Shown here: piece after piece, positions 45,143 through 56,613 of the stretch | How the letters are laid out: the number at the start of each line of letters is the position of its first letter | Position numbering within the stretch: the stretch's first letter is position 1 | Source: Adiantum capillus-veneris | Taxonomy: Eukaryota > Streptophyta > Polypodiopsida > Polypodiales > Pteridaceae | NCBI GenBank assembly: GCA_014529385.2 | Contig: CM043952.1 | Coordinates: 63,602,870 to 63,666,869, forward strand | DNA length: 64,000 nt | Direction of reading: 5' to 3' | The notes under the pieces: generated by a model | The model's input: only the letters and a program-made list of their open reading frames with translations | Told to the model about the DNA's origin: nothing | Databases searched by the model: none | Position numbers and translations under genes: made by a program

Positions 45143-48100
45143 ATGGATTCCGCTAAGTCATCGGCAACTAAGAGAAAAAGACCAACCATCAAGGATGCTC
45201 TTGCAGAAGCAGAACCTTTTGATATTCCAACAGAAACCCTCAAGCCAACCAAGACTTGGGTGGAGGAAGCAGTACTAGAAAAAGAGGGAATAAAGATCTA
45301 CCAGGGGACTTTCAGAGATCCTCAAGGGCAATCGGTCGATGTACCTATGATCCCACGAGAATTAGTGGATTATAGCAGATCAGAGAACATAAGCAGATAC
45401 CTGGAAAAGGCTGACTTACACAGGTTCTTCACCTCGAGACCATCAGGTGTAGACACAAGAAGAGTGTATGAGTTGGCAACATCCATTCAGAAGGATGGGA
45501 AAGCCACGTTGACAGCCATGGATGGAGAAACAGTTGAAGTACAGATCACTCCACAGCTCATTGCAGATGCATTGAAGCTGCACAACAAAGGGAGTTCTGT
45601 CAGAGAAAGAAGGGAGGCCATAGAGGTCTATGGATCAAAGAAACAAAATACAACCTACGGAGATATGGCAGATCAACGAGCGGCAACCCTTTGCCGATTA
45701 TACAACCAGTTTTTCCATGTGTGCAGTAAAAGACCGCAGAAGTATACTACACCACCCCATGCCATTGCGACAACCATCACATGGGCACTGAAGAGCAACG
45801 TGCCAAAAGAGGTGAATTATGCTCAATACATCCACGAGCAAGTAATCGCCATGCACAACCAGAAGCCAAAGTACATAGGAGGAGGAGAAATCCTAACAAG
45901 AATAGCTTATGAAGCTATTGGAGCTAGGGATCAAGGGCCACAGATTCCCTCCCAGAATGAGTGGCTTAGAGAAGCCGATGAGGAGGAAGAACAGCAAGAA
46001 GTATCCAAGAGGGCGTCCACAAGAGCACGCCGAAAACTAGAAATAGTTTCAGAACCTGAGGAGGCTGTGGACGAGCCGCTCAAGAAGAAAGTGAAGAAGA
46101 AGGCCGATCCCAAGCAAACCAAAAGTCAAAAAGCCGCAAGAATGAAAGGCTGGTGGAGCAGTTTAGAGCGGAAAGAGCTCTAAAGGGGGACTTTGAAGAA
46201 ATGTGGGTGCCAGACCCCAGTAAAGTCGGAACCAGCTCAGCCAGGCCACATGTTGATCAATATGATCAATATATTAGAGCTTATGAGGAGTCGGAGGCCA
46301 TACTGGAGCAGCAACCTGTCGAGCCTTATACTGAAGAGGAAGTACAGCTTTTAAAAGCTGAGCTGAAAAAGGACGACAAGGGGAAGAAGAAAGTAGATGA
46401 GTCTACTGAACCTCAAGAGAAAGACGGGCAAGCAAACAAAGGGAAAGCCAAGATGACTGAGGACAATCAGCCCTCTTTTACTGTTGTACCAAGCCCGAAG
46501 AAGATGGAAATTATTGTGGAGGAAACCACAATAGAAATAGAAACAGAAGTTATGGAAAAGCCGGAGGCCGGGACCAAGGAAAAGGAGATAGATCCAGTTC
46601 AGCAAAAGAAAGATGATTATGAGGATCTGGTAGCGATCGGATACAGTGAAGAAGAGGCCCTGGAGGCAGTTTATGGGATATCCCTACGGAAAACAAGATG
46701 ATCGGAAAGGGACGAAGGAAAAGACAAAGGGTACAATGGAGAGTGAAGAGAAAATGGACGAGCCAAAGCCATTGGAGGTGGTGGCAGAAAGAGCTGTCAA
46801 GTTGACAGATGAAGATGAAAAAGACATGCACATGGTGCATGAACTGCTCAGCAAGATTAAAGAAAGATCCAGAGCAAAGGAAGTAGCACTTGAGACAGCA
46901 AAACAAAAGGAAGCAGAGTTGCAGAAAGTTAGAGAATGCTATGACTGAATCTGAAAGTCATAAAGCATCACTCTACGACGCAGAAAACGAGAGAGACGGC
47001 TTGATACTCCAACTAGCCGAAGCTTCAAGAGAGGTAACAAGTTCACAGGAAGCAAAGGAGCGAATAGAAGATGAGCTGGAGGCAGCCAAGGATGAGCTCA
47101 TTGAGCTAAGGGAAAGAGTCGAACTTCAAGAAAGGACAATCATGAGACTCAGGACCACCCCTAGAGCTAGCAGAGCAGGAACAGAACAAGAGGGAGCCCT
47201 CGTACCAGCTCTGGAAGATCAGGTCAGAAGTTTGCAAAGAGAGCTGAGGTTAGAGCAAGTGCAAAGATTGCACATGGGAGGAGGGATCATTGGCTGCAGA
47301 GGAGAGGCTCACATCAGAAAACCAAACACTAAGGACAGAAAATGAGGCCCTCCGCAAACAGCTCCAAGACCTCCAAGAGCAACAAAGAAGAGAAAACAGA
47401 GCCACCACAAGAAGAAGCAGGGGGAGCAGCCATAGAGCTACCAGAAACTGGAGAGGCAACCACAATTGAAGATCCAGCCCCAGTTCAAGAAGTGGCCTCG
47501 ACTTCAGGAATCTCTGAAGAAGAAGAACAAAGGCTCCAGGACCAAATAGAAAAGTCAACAGAGGAAAGTGCCAAGGCGGAAATGGAATGGGAAAGGAGAC
47601 TCCTCATCTCCATTAGACTTCAAGGTTTAGACACAAAAGTGCTCCATGAAGAGTGGATGCAACCCAGCCTGCCTTTCCCTCTGATGAAATTTGAAGTGAT
47701 AAAGACGAAAAAGAGAATAGAGGAGGAGCAGTATGTCGCTCTTTATGAAGGCGACATCACAAAGGATGAACAATCAAAGAAGATTGTAGATTCTCAACCT
47801 AGATGGAGGAAAGGTTGGCTGAACAAATACCCAGCCTACCTCATCTACTTGGTAGAGGCTCCAAAGGAGATTCGGGAGGATGCAACCTTCTGCCCGGTGC
47901 CAAGAGTCAGAAACTGGAAAGAGCATGGCAGGATTGCAGAAAAGAAGCCAAATTGGCTTAATTACCCAGGATGCCAGGACCAAAGGAAGGAGAGAGAATA
48001 GGTAAAGCCTACATGGTGAAAACCCTAACGGGCACCATCAAACTCTTTACTGGCTCTCCTGACCTTTTCGTGTCAGATGCTAAAGAAAATCTGCAGGACT

Positions 48101-48400
48101 CTCTTAGCATGCATTGAAGTGTTCGCGCCAGATAAAGCCACGACCTCGAGTCTACTATCGACGGCCGACACAGTGACGGATATGATGTATGATCTTTCAT
48201 TGCAGCCATCACCAAAGGTGTTACATCTCTTATACCAAAGAATTATGTTTTTGCCTAGCTTCCACATGCAAACATTCGAAGAAGCTTTCTACACCGGCTT
48301 TTTCACTCACGAAAGCAAAATATTCGGCCCAACCTTGACCATCGGCAACCTACGCTACGAATCACATTTGCAGATGCTCAAGACGACAGGACTCTATTGA
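45143..48400 (+). pseudogene. Element E ORF3, coiled-coil protein, frame-broken
   Basis: Starts MDSAKSSATKRKRPTIKD with a basic, nuclear-signal-like stretch. Frames 45143-46183, 46153-46701, 46646-46948, 46890-47345, 47342-48001 and 48077-48400 overlap in sequence, as expected for one protein broken by frameshifts. The N-terminal 250 residues form a globular part (YQGTFRDPQGQSVDVPMI, FFTSRPSGVDTRRVYEL, VQITPQLIADALKLH) that resembles the plant-transposon-protein domain of Athila-type elements, at low confidence. The middle is Glu/Lys-rich coiled coil (ERIEDELEAAKDELIELRE). No signal peptide or membrane segment was seen, so it is not an envelope protein. Confidence 0.65.
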
Positions 48401-48436
48401 TCAAGCCAAAAGTCATGTCAGGGACGACATGAACGC

Positions 48437-48448
48437 GGAGGGGGGGAG
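48437..48448 (+). promoter_or_regulatory. Element E 3' polypurine tract
   Basis: GGAGGGGGGGAG directly before the 3' LTR. Confidence 0.9.
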
Positions 48449-48731
48449 TGTTGAGCCAGCAGAGGATCACACCCACATTTTTGCTCACACCCATCATTTT
48501 GTAACCATTGATTGTAATAAATGTCTTTCCGACATTAATTTTGATTTGAGCCATTCATTAAGTAACGGGACTCAATTGAGTTTCCAGCTTGTAATCCCGA
48601 CGTAATTTCACCTGCTGATGTAAATAATTAGAGATGTTCTCACCTCCAAGGCTGAGGTATATAAGCCAAAGTTTTGTAACCTAAGAGATTCAATTATTAA
48701 TCAAAGTGAGTTTTGAGCGCTGTGACTGTGT

Positions 48732-48764
<33 letters not shown>

Positions 48765-49387
48765 TTATCTTCTTGCTACGCGAGCTACGGGGCCGCCATT
48801 GGAGAAGCGACACCGCCATTGTGTTAGCAACGGTGAGAGCTACGCACAGATACCAAGAGTGCGCGCTATCGGCTTCTATGTGTGGTAAGTTCCTACGAGC
48901 TTCGGTGTGAGTTTTCTTCCAACTCGTGTGTCGGAATAGAGCGTGCAGCATATCTATAGAACCACAACGAGTAGAGCTACACATTAGTACCATCGGGGTC
49001 AAGTTTCGGTCACCTGTATTTTTCGGCCTGTCTTCATACGCGTTTACCGCACGGAGTGGTTATAGGTTGATTTTGCAGTTCAAGTCTTTAGGGTGTTGTT
49101 CTTACCTAGTGTATAGACTTCCCTTGAGTTTGAGATCGATTCGATGATTCTAGATCCTGTTTCGTATAGCATTCGTTCGTAGTACGGATTTCAGTCACTT
49201 GCGTATTTTAGAACTTAGATTTGATTTCCTTAGTAGTGATTGTCATTAGAAGGTCGAGTAGGTGATTTGACACCCACCTAGTTGTTTCCATGCGCCTGCG
49301 GGTCAAGCTCCGTCCTCGTCTGACAAATTTTGTTGTTGGTTGAGTTCTCGCTATTTAGCTTCCGCTAGCGGCGTAACCGCCCTAACA
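48449..49387 (+). repeat. Element E 3' LTR (939 bp)
   Basis: Same length as the 5' LTR and near-identical; ends CCGCCCTAACA, followed by the CTATC target duplication. The (GA)n patch is at about 48733-48761. Confidence 0.93.
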
Positions 49388-50061
49388 CTATCTCTTCCCA
49401 AGCTTTAATGGAGAGCTCATCACCTACTCCAAGCTTGTGAGATAGAAGCCTACATCGACACACTCTTGGCTTCTGGATGCAAATCCAACCAAGAGCCAAG
49501 CTTCAATGCATGCTCATCTCCTCTAACAAGCTAATTACTAAGCTAAAGCTATGCTAATATGAGTGATTATGTGAGGAGATGTACATCTTTCTCGTAAGAT
49601 ACTCCTTCTTCCTCTCAATCTACTCTCATACCCTGCTAGCTCTCTCCATCTTCGAAGGTGTGTGAGGTCTTGGGTTTGAGAACGGGGATAATTAAATTTG
49701 TGTTTACTAAGTGTTTTGCTTAGTGCATGAAGCGTTCATCTTCATTGCACTAGCTAGTCTTGAAGGAACACAAAGAATTGTATTGTACAATATCTCTCTT
49801 GATGGGAGAAACCATAATACAAAGCCTTTTGGAGGGGGGACCGGCTCCATGCAAATCCGGTCCTCAACTATTGTCAATAGCTTAATTTCTCTCTCTTTTG
49901 AAAGTATTGTTGATGCTATCTAACTAGGTGTTATGCTTTTTGTTGCTCTCTCCACCCAAGCACTCTTGTAATTCTCATTAGGAATCTATTCTAATGAAAT
50001 TCCCACTATGTTCATGCTAATTTCCGCTACACATAAGTTTTTAGACCATTAAAATGTTACA
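49388..50061 (+). repeat. Element D 5' LTR, second part
   Basis: Continues D's LTR after element E; matches the 3' LTR from about 60125 to 60797 and ends AAAATGTTACA. Confidence 0.88.
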
Positions 50062-50062
50062 T

Positions 50063-50074
50063 TGGTATCAGAGC
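50063..50074 (+). promoter_or_regulatory. Element D primer-binding site
   Basis: TGGTATCAGAGC, one base after the LTR; initiator Met tRNA type. Confidence 0.92.
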
Positions 50075-50479
50075 ACAAGGTTTCTCTTTTCTTGCTCAAG
50101 AAGGGAGGTCCTCAAGCTAGCTATAAATGGTTGGTATTATTAATTGCCTGTGAGTAAGTAGAATAGGGATTTTTCAGCCTTGCAGTGCGCCTGTCTTTTT
50201 GCAGTTAACGGGGTATCACCGTCGAGAGCTATGGTCTTAATAGTGGAGTCCTGCGGGGCTTGCCTACGGCTTAACCACTATTGATCTATTAGAAGCTTGA
50301 CAAGAGCCGGTGTTGTTTTGGTGTCGAAAGACCCTCTCTTCTATTCCTTGCAATTAATGGTATTCGAGCCGCGGGTAGAGTAGCTTGAGTGCTTTTTCTA
50401 AAGGGGTAAATAGGAGTAGGAACTAGGGCTTGAAGTGCCAAAAGTACACTTAAAAAGTTTACACCTAAAAGTTGTTAGA

Positions 50480-51717
50480 ATGGCGGACAATAGTAAAGAG
50501 AGTGAAATTAATGTTGATAACTTTGATTTTGCTCATGAGCAAGCTACTAATGATGCTTCAATGCTTGTTAACTATCTTGTTTCTAGGCTTCAACAAGCCA
50601 TGGGCAATCCATCTCTCCAAAGTGAAGTGCAACGGCAGCTCCGTGCTCATGGGATTCTCCAAGCTCATCACCATGATGAGAGAACACCTAGGAAGCCTCC
50701 TTGTGAGACTCCCAAAAGAGGTCTCTCTCCGATTCGGGAAGAAGAAGAGAATTCCTACGAAGGGCTCAAGAATTTACTTTTTGATGATGCATCTCCTTCC
50801 CAAAGGAGAACTCAAGAGCCTCCATCGAAGGAATGAGAAAGAAGTGAGTCTCACGCCACCTCGACGGAGATGGCTCCACGAAGACGGCGGGGTAAACGCT
50901 CTCCATCACCACCAAAGCGGAGAAGACCATCACACTCTTCTCCATGCCATAATTCAAAGAGGGATGATAAAAAGCAAGAGAAGAAAAAGGCGAGAAAGAG
51001 GACACCCTCTTCTCCATCTTCTTCATCCTCTTCCTCTTATGAAAGTTATGGTGAAGACAATGAAGATCAAGACAAGAAAAAGGCGAGAAAGAGGTCACCC
51101 TCTTCTCCACCTTCTTCAAATTCTTCACCTTCTGAAGAAAGTGATGGTGCAACCTTTGAACCATAAAAAAGAAGAGGCCATAGGAAATCATATGCCGCAT
51201 GGAAGAGGTCATCCAAGCTGAAGAAATTTAAAGAGGGAGGGAAGAGCATCTCTTTCCTTACCTATGATGGTACCTTTGGTGCTACGGACAAAGTCTTGGC
51301 CTTTATCCAGCAATTTGGTGCGGCGTTGGAGATGAGGGCTTCACGGAGTCCTCTACGCTACTCCATGTAGCTATGCACTTTCAAAAGTCTGCTAGGCAAT
51401 GGTGGTCTAGCCTACGAACCAACGGTGAAGCTCCACGAACATGGAAAGCTTTAAGAGCTTCCATTATGAAGCAGTTTTTGGCCACCGATGCCAAAGACAA
51501 AATACTCACCGAATGGCGAAGCTTAAAGCTCTCTCCCAATGAATCCATCCACAAATATGTAGACAAGTTTTGGGACCTACAACTCAAAGACACTGTCTTT
51601 AAAAAGTTGGATTTTGGAGAGCAAAAGCAACAATTTTGTGCGGGCTTAACCGAAGAAATGGCGGAGTATGTCAACACCCAAAGGCCACGTACCATATCGG
51701 CGGTAATACACCATACT
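50480..51717 (+). pseudogene. Element D gag, first part
   Basis: Starts MADNSKESEINVDNFDFAHE, parallel to element B. A TGA at 50836, a frame change, a TAA near 51166 and a one-base loss near 51325 break it. The SR/K-rich region has a partly duplicated KKKARKR-PSSP block. Capsid-like domain: MHFQKSARQWWSSLRTNG, ILTEWRSLKLSPNESIHKYV, QQFCAGLTEEMAEYV. Cut at VIHHT by insertion F; the frame would continue MVAS as in B. Confidence 0.85.
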
Positions 51718-52876
51718 TGCTACAGCAATTCTAAGGGTGGGTAGTGTATGACACTAGTGCCCAAATTATATATGAACCATGCCTTTCATGTTGTTCATGT
51801 ACCAGGTAGATACGCATTCTCTATCTATTTTTTTTTTTTTTTTAATGCAATTAGTGGATTATTATACGTTTGCAAAAATGTCAAAAAGAAAAAAAAACAT
51901 GATTGACGTCAATTATCAAAACAATGGATCTTAGTAAAATCATCACCGTGAATGCTCGAGGATACCCAAGAAAGAGCGTAATTGTTCAATCTTGACTAGT
52001 ACAAGTGGAAAGACCGACAATATAATGAATACGATTGTAATACGGAAGCATGATTCTAGTAAACTTTATACTTACCTCAAGGGAGAGGAATATCATTTTT
52101 CATCAAATTATCATGAGGAGAAGCAAATATAATATAATTTGAATCATGATATCTTATGCAGAAGAATCTATGTAATTGCTATAATAGGCATAAATCTGTG
52201 AGAGTGCGAAGAGAGGACGAGTGCATCAAGTCCCAAAAATGTGAAGATCTAGTTAATGCCCATAAAGAAAGAGAAGTAGAAGAAGAATTCAAGGCAGACT
52301 ATCATGGGAAGAAACCGAGGAAATGTAGTGTCCCACGGAAATATAGTGTCCGACGACAAGCACTCGGCAAGAAGCTACCTTGACCTTCAAGAAAGATGGC
52401 GTAGGCATTGATTATATGCAGGAGAGCTGAGCTCACTCTTGCCAATATAAGGTCGCAAAACGAGTGAAACACAGACACTCTCTCGAAAGAAAAGAAAAGA
52501 AAAGAAAAAAAAAATCTGCTTTCAATTGCAAATTAGAGTAGATGATGTGCTTTTGCTGCACTACCTCGACTGCTTTTTTTTTTGTACTGCCATTGATACT
52601 GCAGTTGTAAACTCGCATGTGCTACTGTACTAACCAAAGTAACGACAACAGCATTCTCGAGCTCCAAACCCCTATAGCCAACCTGGCTGCACTGGCGACA
52701 GCCAAGGGACTGCACGGTTGACCATGTCATGGAGGTCAAGGCCTTATTGCCACCTTAATAAAACAGAGTTAGCATCAATGGTTTACGACCACTGAAACTA
52801 CTCACTGACAGCTACTAGTAGTGCTTGACGCTGTGAGAGCTTCCATTGCTACCCATTTTCCTGCAGTCTCATATTT

Positions 52877-53359
52877 ATGACCCATTGCAATCTCTTCATG
52901 CAGGCAGTGGGTTCCAGCTCGATCCCTCACGCTCTCCAGATTGGCGACAGTGACCTCGGTCATGTGAACCCTGATGAGCTCGCTGCCTCTTCTTCTCGCG
53001 ACTGGTATTCCTCCGCAGTGGTTCCTCTGGCTTGGCTTCCTGTCGAAGCATTAGGCATACCGTCCTTCATCAGCATGCGTATAGCTCAAGAAATGCATAT
53101 GCTTGCACCCGACAATTCGGCCTTGTCACCCCTCATGCTGTCGTTGAGTCAATGTCGTACGATGAAGTCTGTCTTGACCCAAATGCAGGATCTTGAAGCA
53201 TACTGGCAGAGCCATGATTCCTTGCTTCTGGACTTCAAGTCCTCAGAGCCATTTGAAAGTGTGCATGGTGGCTGGGTCCAGGCACGAGGAGTGAGAACGA
53301 GAGAGAGAAACTCCAACTCTCGGTACTGTGTGGACCTATACTTGGCGACAGTTGAGTGA
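52877..53359 (+). CDS. Unknown ORF inside insertion F, possibly a captured exon
   Basis: 160 codons from ATG 52877; a splice-acceptor-like ctcttcatgcag ends at 52903, so the true exon may begin at 52904. The protein reads VGSSSIPHALQIGDSDLGH, SRDWYSSAVVPLAWLPVEAL, MRIAQEMHMLAPDNSALSPL and LTQMQDLEAYWQSHDSLLLD. Base composition is higher in G+C than the flanking DNA, and it does not resemble any transposon protein I know. It looks more like a fragment of a host gene. Function unknown; it may also be spurious. Confidence 0.35.
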   Translation: MTHCNLFMQAVGSSSIPHALQIGDSDLGHVNPDELAASSSRDWYSSAVVPLAWLPVEALGIPSFISMRIAQEMHMLAPDNSALSPLMLSLSQCRTMKSVLTQMQDLEAYWQSHDSLLLDFKSSEPFESVHGGWVQARGVRTRERNSNSRYCVDLYLATVE

Positions 53360-53531
53360 GAGAGTGGAAAAGAGAGAGAGAAAGCTGCGAGTAGATGCAT
53401 GCAAAAGGGACTGTGTGGAGGGTGGTGGGTTGCGCATGCAAAAGGAAAGTGAAGAGCAGCGCCAGTCGGGCTAGTTGGTGGGGTTGAAGACTTCCAGTGG
53501 AACTGTTGGGTGATTGGTCTTCCACCAAATG

Positions 53532-53668
<137 letters not shown>

Positions 53669-54019
53669 TTTTTGTTGCGCTGAAAAGGGAGATGGAGGAG
53701 GAAAGAGAACGATTGTGGGCACTGATTTTTGCAGCTGCAAGATGCATGTTGACGAGAGGTGGAAAAGGAAGGTGAAGCTATGGAGTTGTGGCTGGTAGAA
53801 GCTGTGCGCTGGGAGTGTGTGTGTGTCACAAAATAAAATAAAATTTTTGATGGCATCGGTGAGACTGCAGGTCGGGCGCCTCCCCTTTCTCTTTTCTTTT
53901 CTGGTTAGGTGGCGGCTGGGGTACTTGAAGACGAAAAGAGAGGGCGAGAGAGATTGACTCGGAGACAGATAGAGAGAGTGAAAGAGCTGGTTGGTATTGG
54001 CTGCATGGCCGTCCAACAG

Positions 54020-54021
<2 letters not shown>

Positions 54022-54111
<90 letters not shown>
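54022..54111. repeat. (GA)n microsatellite, about 90 bp
   Basis: Second uninterrupted GA run within insertion F, 355 bases after the first one. GA-rich flanks on both sides. Confidence 0.95.
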
Positions 54112-54115
<4 letters not shown>

Positions 54116-54299
54116 TCGGGTTTGCATGGGCAATTGTGGGCCGTAGAGGGCAGCTTGTGGAAGGAGGGGTGGGTCGTCATGTCCACAGGCGGGCCTGAGT
54201 TTGTGAAGTCAGTGAGAGTTGGCATTGCAAGTTGCAATATGCAGGCTTTTGCCTACTCAAAAAGAAGGAGGAAAAAACAAGCCTCACTGGTTTGAGCTA

Positions 54300-55110
54300 T
54301 TGAACGAGGATGTGCCATGGTGATAGCGAGCCTTAGTAGTGTTTTCCCTAATGTCGAAACAACCATCGACGTTTTTCTTCATATTATCCCCCAAGGTGTT
54401 AGACCTTTATTTATTCAATGTTCCCCAAATCTACATCCTTCTTCCGCTTCCCAAGCCTTCAATACAAAGCTTATCAAAGAGATCTATCAGATCTCTTCGG
54501 ATTTCTTTTTTGTTTTCCAATGATGCTGAAATTTCATCTCTCTTGAATATCTGGTCTTGAGTTTGAGACTCATCCGATAAGTCCTTGAGGTTGCCTCGGA
54601 GTTGTTTATACCATATTAAAATTCCCTTTTCTTTTCATTAATATTCTACATAATCTCTGGCTCCTTTTTTTTCTTTCTCCCACTACTAATTCCCCATATT
54701 TATCTTTACTAATTTTTTTTCTTCCTCTTATTATATATATATATATATATCCAAAGCATGCAATCAATAGATATACTCTTATGCATGTTGTGGTTGAAAC
54801 TAAAATATCTCTCTGATTGCTTCGATAGTAGTAGTTGCAGCTTTCAATTATATTCTGGTCTTAGGGAAAAGATTATTTACTACTGATTCACGATATAAAC
54901 ACATTTTCAAGGAAACAAATATGCACGAACTACCTAATATAAGCATCAAGAATTTTTTCAATAACAAGATCTTTCTCCTAATATTTTTATGAAAGAAATA
55001 AACAAAAGAAAAATAGCAAGAATCGTGATAAGTACAACTTTGCTCCATATTTTATCGCACATAGAAACCTTGGTTGTTATGATCCACAGCTCACCAAGAA
55101 CAACGCCTTG
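54300..55110. other. AT-rich part of insertion F, no gene
   Basis: Short ORFs only. Includes an (AT)n patch near 54733-54749. Nothing recognised. Confidence 0.5.
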
Positions 55111-55111
55111 T

Positions 55112-55123
55112 GCTCTGATACCA
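55112..55123 (-). promoter_or_regulatory. Minus-strand Met-tRNA primer-binding site in insertion F
   Basis: The plus strand reads GCTCTGATACCA, the reverse complement of TGGTATCAGAGC. It lies one base inside the LTR-like segment 55125-55589, so F would be a retroelement in reverse orientation. Confidence 0.75.
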
Positions 55124-55124
55124 C

Positions 55125-55589
55125 TGCTAGAGCCGGAGGCGCGGAGTTCCCTGCAAAATACCCGAAATAGATACTACAGACGATGAGACATGCAAATCTG
55201 CATACCTGGCAACCATCCTTGCACGTAATCAAGCTACACACGAGCAGAGAGATACAGAGAGGGAGATAGAGCGAGAGAGCACGTGCAGGCGGACCTCCTA
55301 GAGCGGAGTGCTACGCCGGCACGGCAAGAAGAAGAGGAGAGAGGAAGGAGAGAGCAATCTCCCCCCGTGCAAGAGTGACCATTTCCCTCTTGCACGTATT
55401 TCATTTATAGATTTCTTCAATGGTCAATGTGAGTACAAACTGGCCGGCCGGTCATCAATGGCCAAGGCTCATAAAGAGCACCTGAATAATAAAATATACA
55501 ATATATATTTCCAGTCGCATTGGCCTAGCTCGTTCTAGTCTTTTCCACCTATCAACTGCAATAAATCATAAAATATCATTTCTATAACA
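55125..55589 (-). repeat. LTR-like segment of insertion F (reverse orientation)
   Basis: On the minus strand it starts TGTTATAGAAATG at 55589 and ends CTCTAGCA at 55125, directly before the PBS: a 465-bp 5' LTR by position. The far end of F (51718) reads TGCTACAGCA on the plus strand, which shares only the last few bases, so the partner LTR is missing or replaced. Confidence 0.6.
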
Positions 55590-56392
55590 ATACTATGGTG
55601 GCCTCACGAATCAATTTCCAAACGGGGGCTAAAAGAAATAATAAGCCCCCGGAAAACAAGGGTTCCAATGAGCCTAGGGGGAAGGAAAATGTCCAAAAGT
55701 CTCCTAAGGGCAACTCCAACAAAGCTTAAGAGAAGGGAGTTTACAAAGGTAAGAACAAACTCTCTCCTGAAGAGCTTGAGCGTTATCGCAAGGATAACCG
55801 GTGTTTCAAGTGCGGCGAACAAGGGCATGCGCACCGCGCTTGTCCCCAAAAGAACAACCGTCAAGATCCTCCTAGAGCTTCCTTGGTTGAAATCCAAGAG
55901 GAGGAGACTCACCAAACTCATCACAAAGGATCTCCTCTATGCCATGCTTGGGGAAAGGTAAGAGAACATGATGCTTATATTCTCTATGACCCTGGTTCTA
56001 CTCACAATTTTATATCTATAGAGTTGGCCACCAAGCTAGGCATACAATCCTACGAGATGGGAGATGTCCTACCCGCAGACAGTGCCTTGAAGGGGCAAGA
56101 AGCTCTAGTCACTCCCTTAATCGGGAAATTGAGGCTTCATGTCCAAGGATATGTGGACAAAGAGGACTTCTTTATCTCTCTTCTCAAGCATGAGGATGTA
56201 ATCCTAGGGGCACCATGGTTTGACCGCCTGGCTGCCGATGTTAAATTTCCTGAAAGGAGAATCTCCTTTAAGTTCAGGGAAAAATACATGTATATAGATG
56301 CTAAGGAAATGGGTAACACTATCCCCATTGTACATACACCAGCTTTCAACAAGTCAATAAAGATCTCTATTTCCGTGTACATGATTTGTTAA
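55590..56392 (+). pseudogene. Element D gag end and protease
   Basis: Resumes with [14 protein letters not shown] at about 55727 interrupts a Lys/Asn-rich stretch. The zinc knuckle CFKCGEQGHAHRACP at about 55802 is intact, unlike the damaged one in element B. Protease: AYILYDPGSTHNFIS (D-P-G loop) and [17 protein letters not shown]. The frame ends at 56390; the region to 56613 has frameshifts relative to element B. Confidence 0.85.
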
Positions 56393-56613
56393 AGATTCTC
56401 AAAATGAACCTAATGCTTTAGCAAAACAAAATAAAAGCAACCAAAAGGAATTAGAGTTATCCAATTTTCTCAAGGGGTTTCAAGATGTTTTTATTGACGA
56501 CATCCCTTGTGACTAAATGAGGTAATGATAACCATGCAATTGAACTTCTTCCAGGAAGTTCACCGCCTAACAAACCTCCTTATAGAGTTTCTCAAGCTCA
56601 ACAAGAGGAGATT

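Larger units (their letters stand above)
31453..49387 (+). mobile_element. Element E: 17.9-kb Athila/Tat-like Ty3/gypsy with extra domains and ORF3
   Basis: Inserted in the 5' LTR of D; CTATC flanks it on both sides (31448-31452 and 49388-49392). Two LTRs of 939 bp each, tRNA-Asp PBS, gag, pol, a long spacer and a third ORF. RT sequence (KVNAATIRDNYPLP, FLDGFSGYNQ) and the PBS place it near the Athila/Tat branch, which lacks a chromodomain. Unusual points: nine copies of a 24-bp palindrome, duplicated H2C2 module, second protease after integrase, W-P-K repeat tail and two identical polypurine tracts. Frameshifts in gag, RT and ORF3 make this copy defective. Confidence 0.93.

Noticed and set aside
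45143-48001. ORF3 of element E as an envelope gene
   Set aside because: Position is env-like, but no signal peptide, membrane helix or Cys pattern is present; the protein is charged and coiled-coil.
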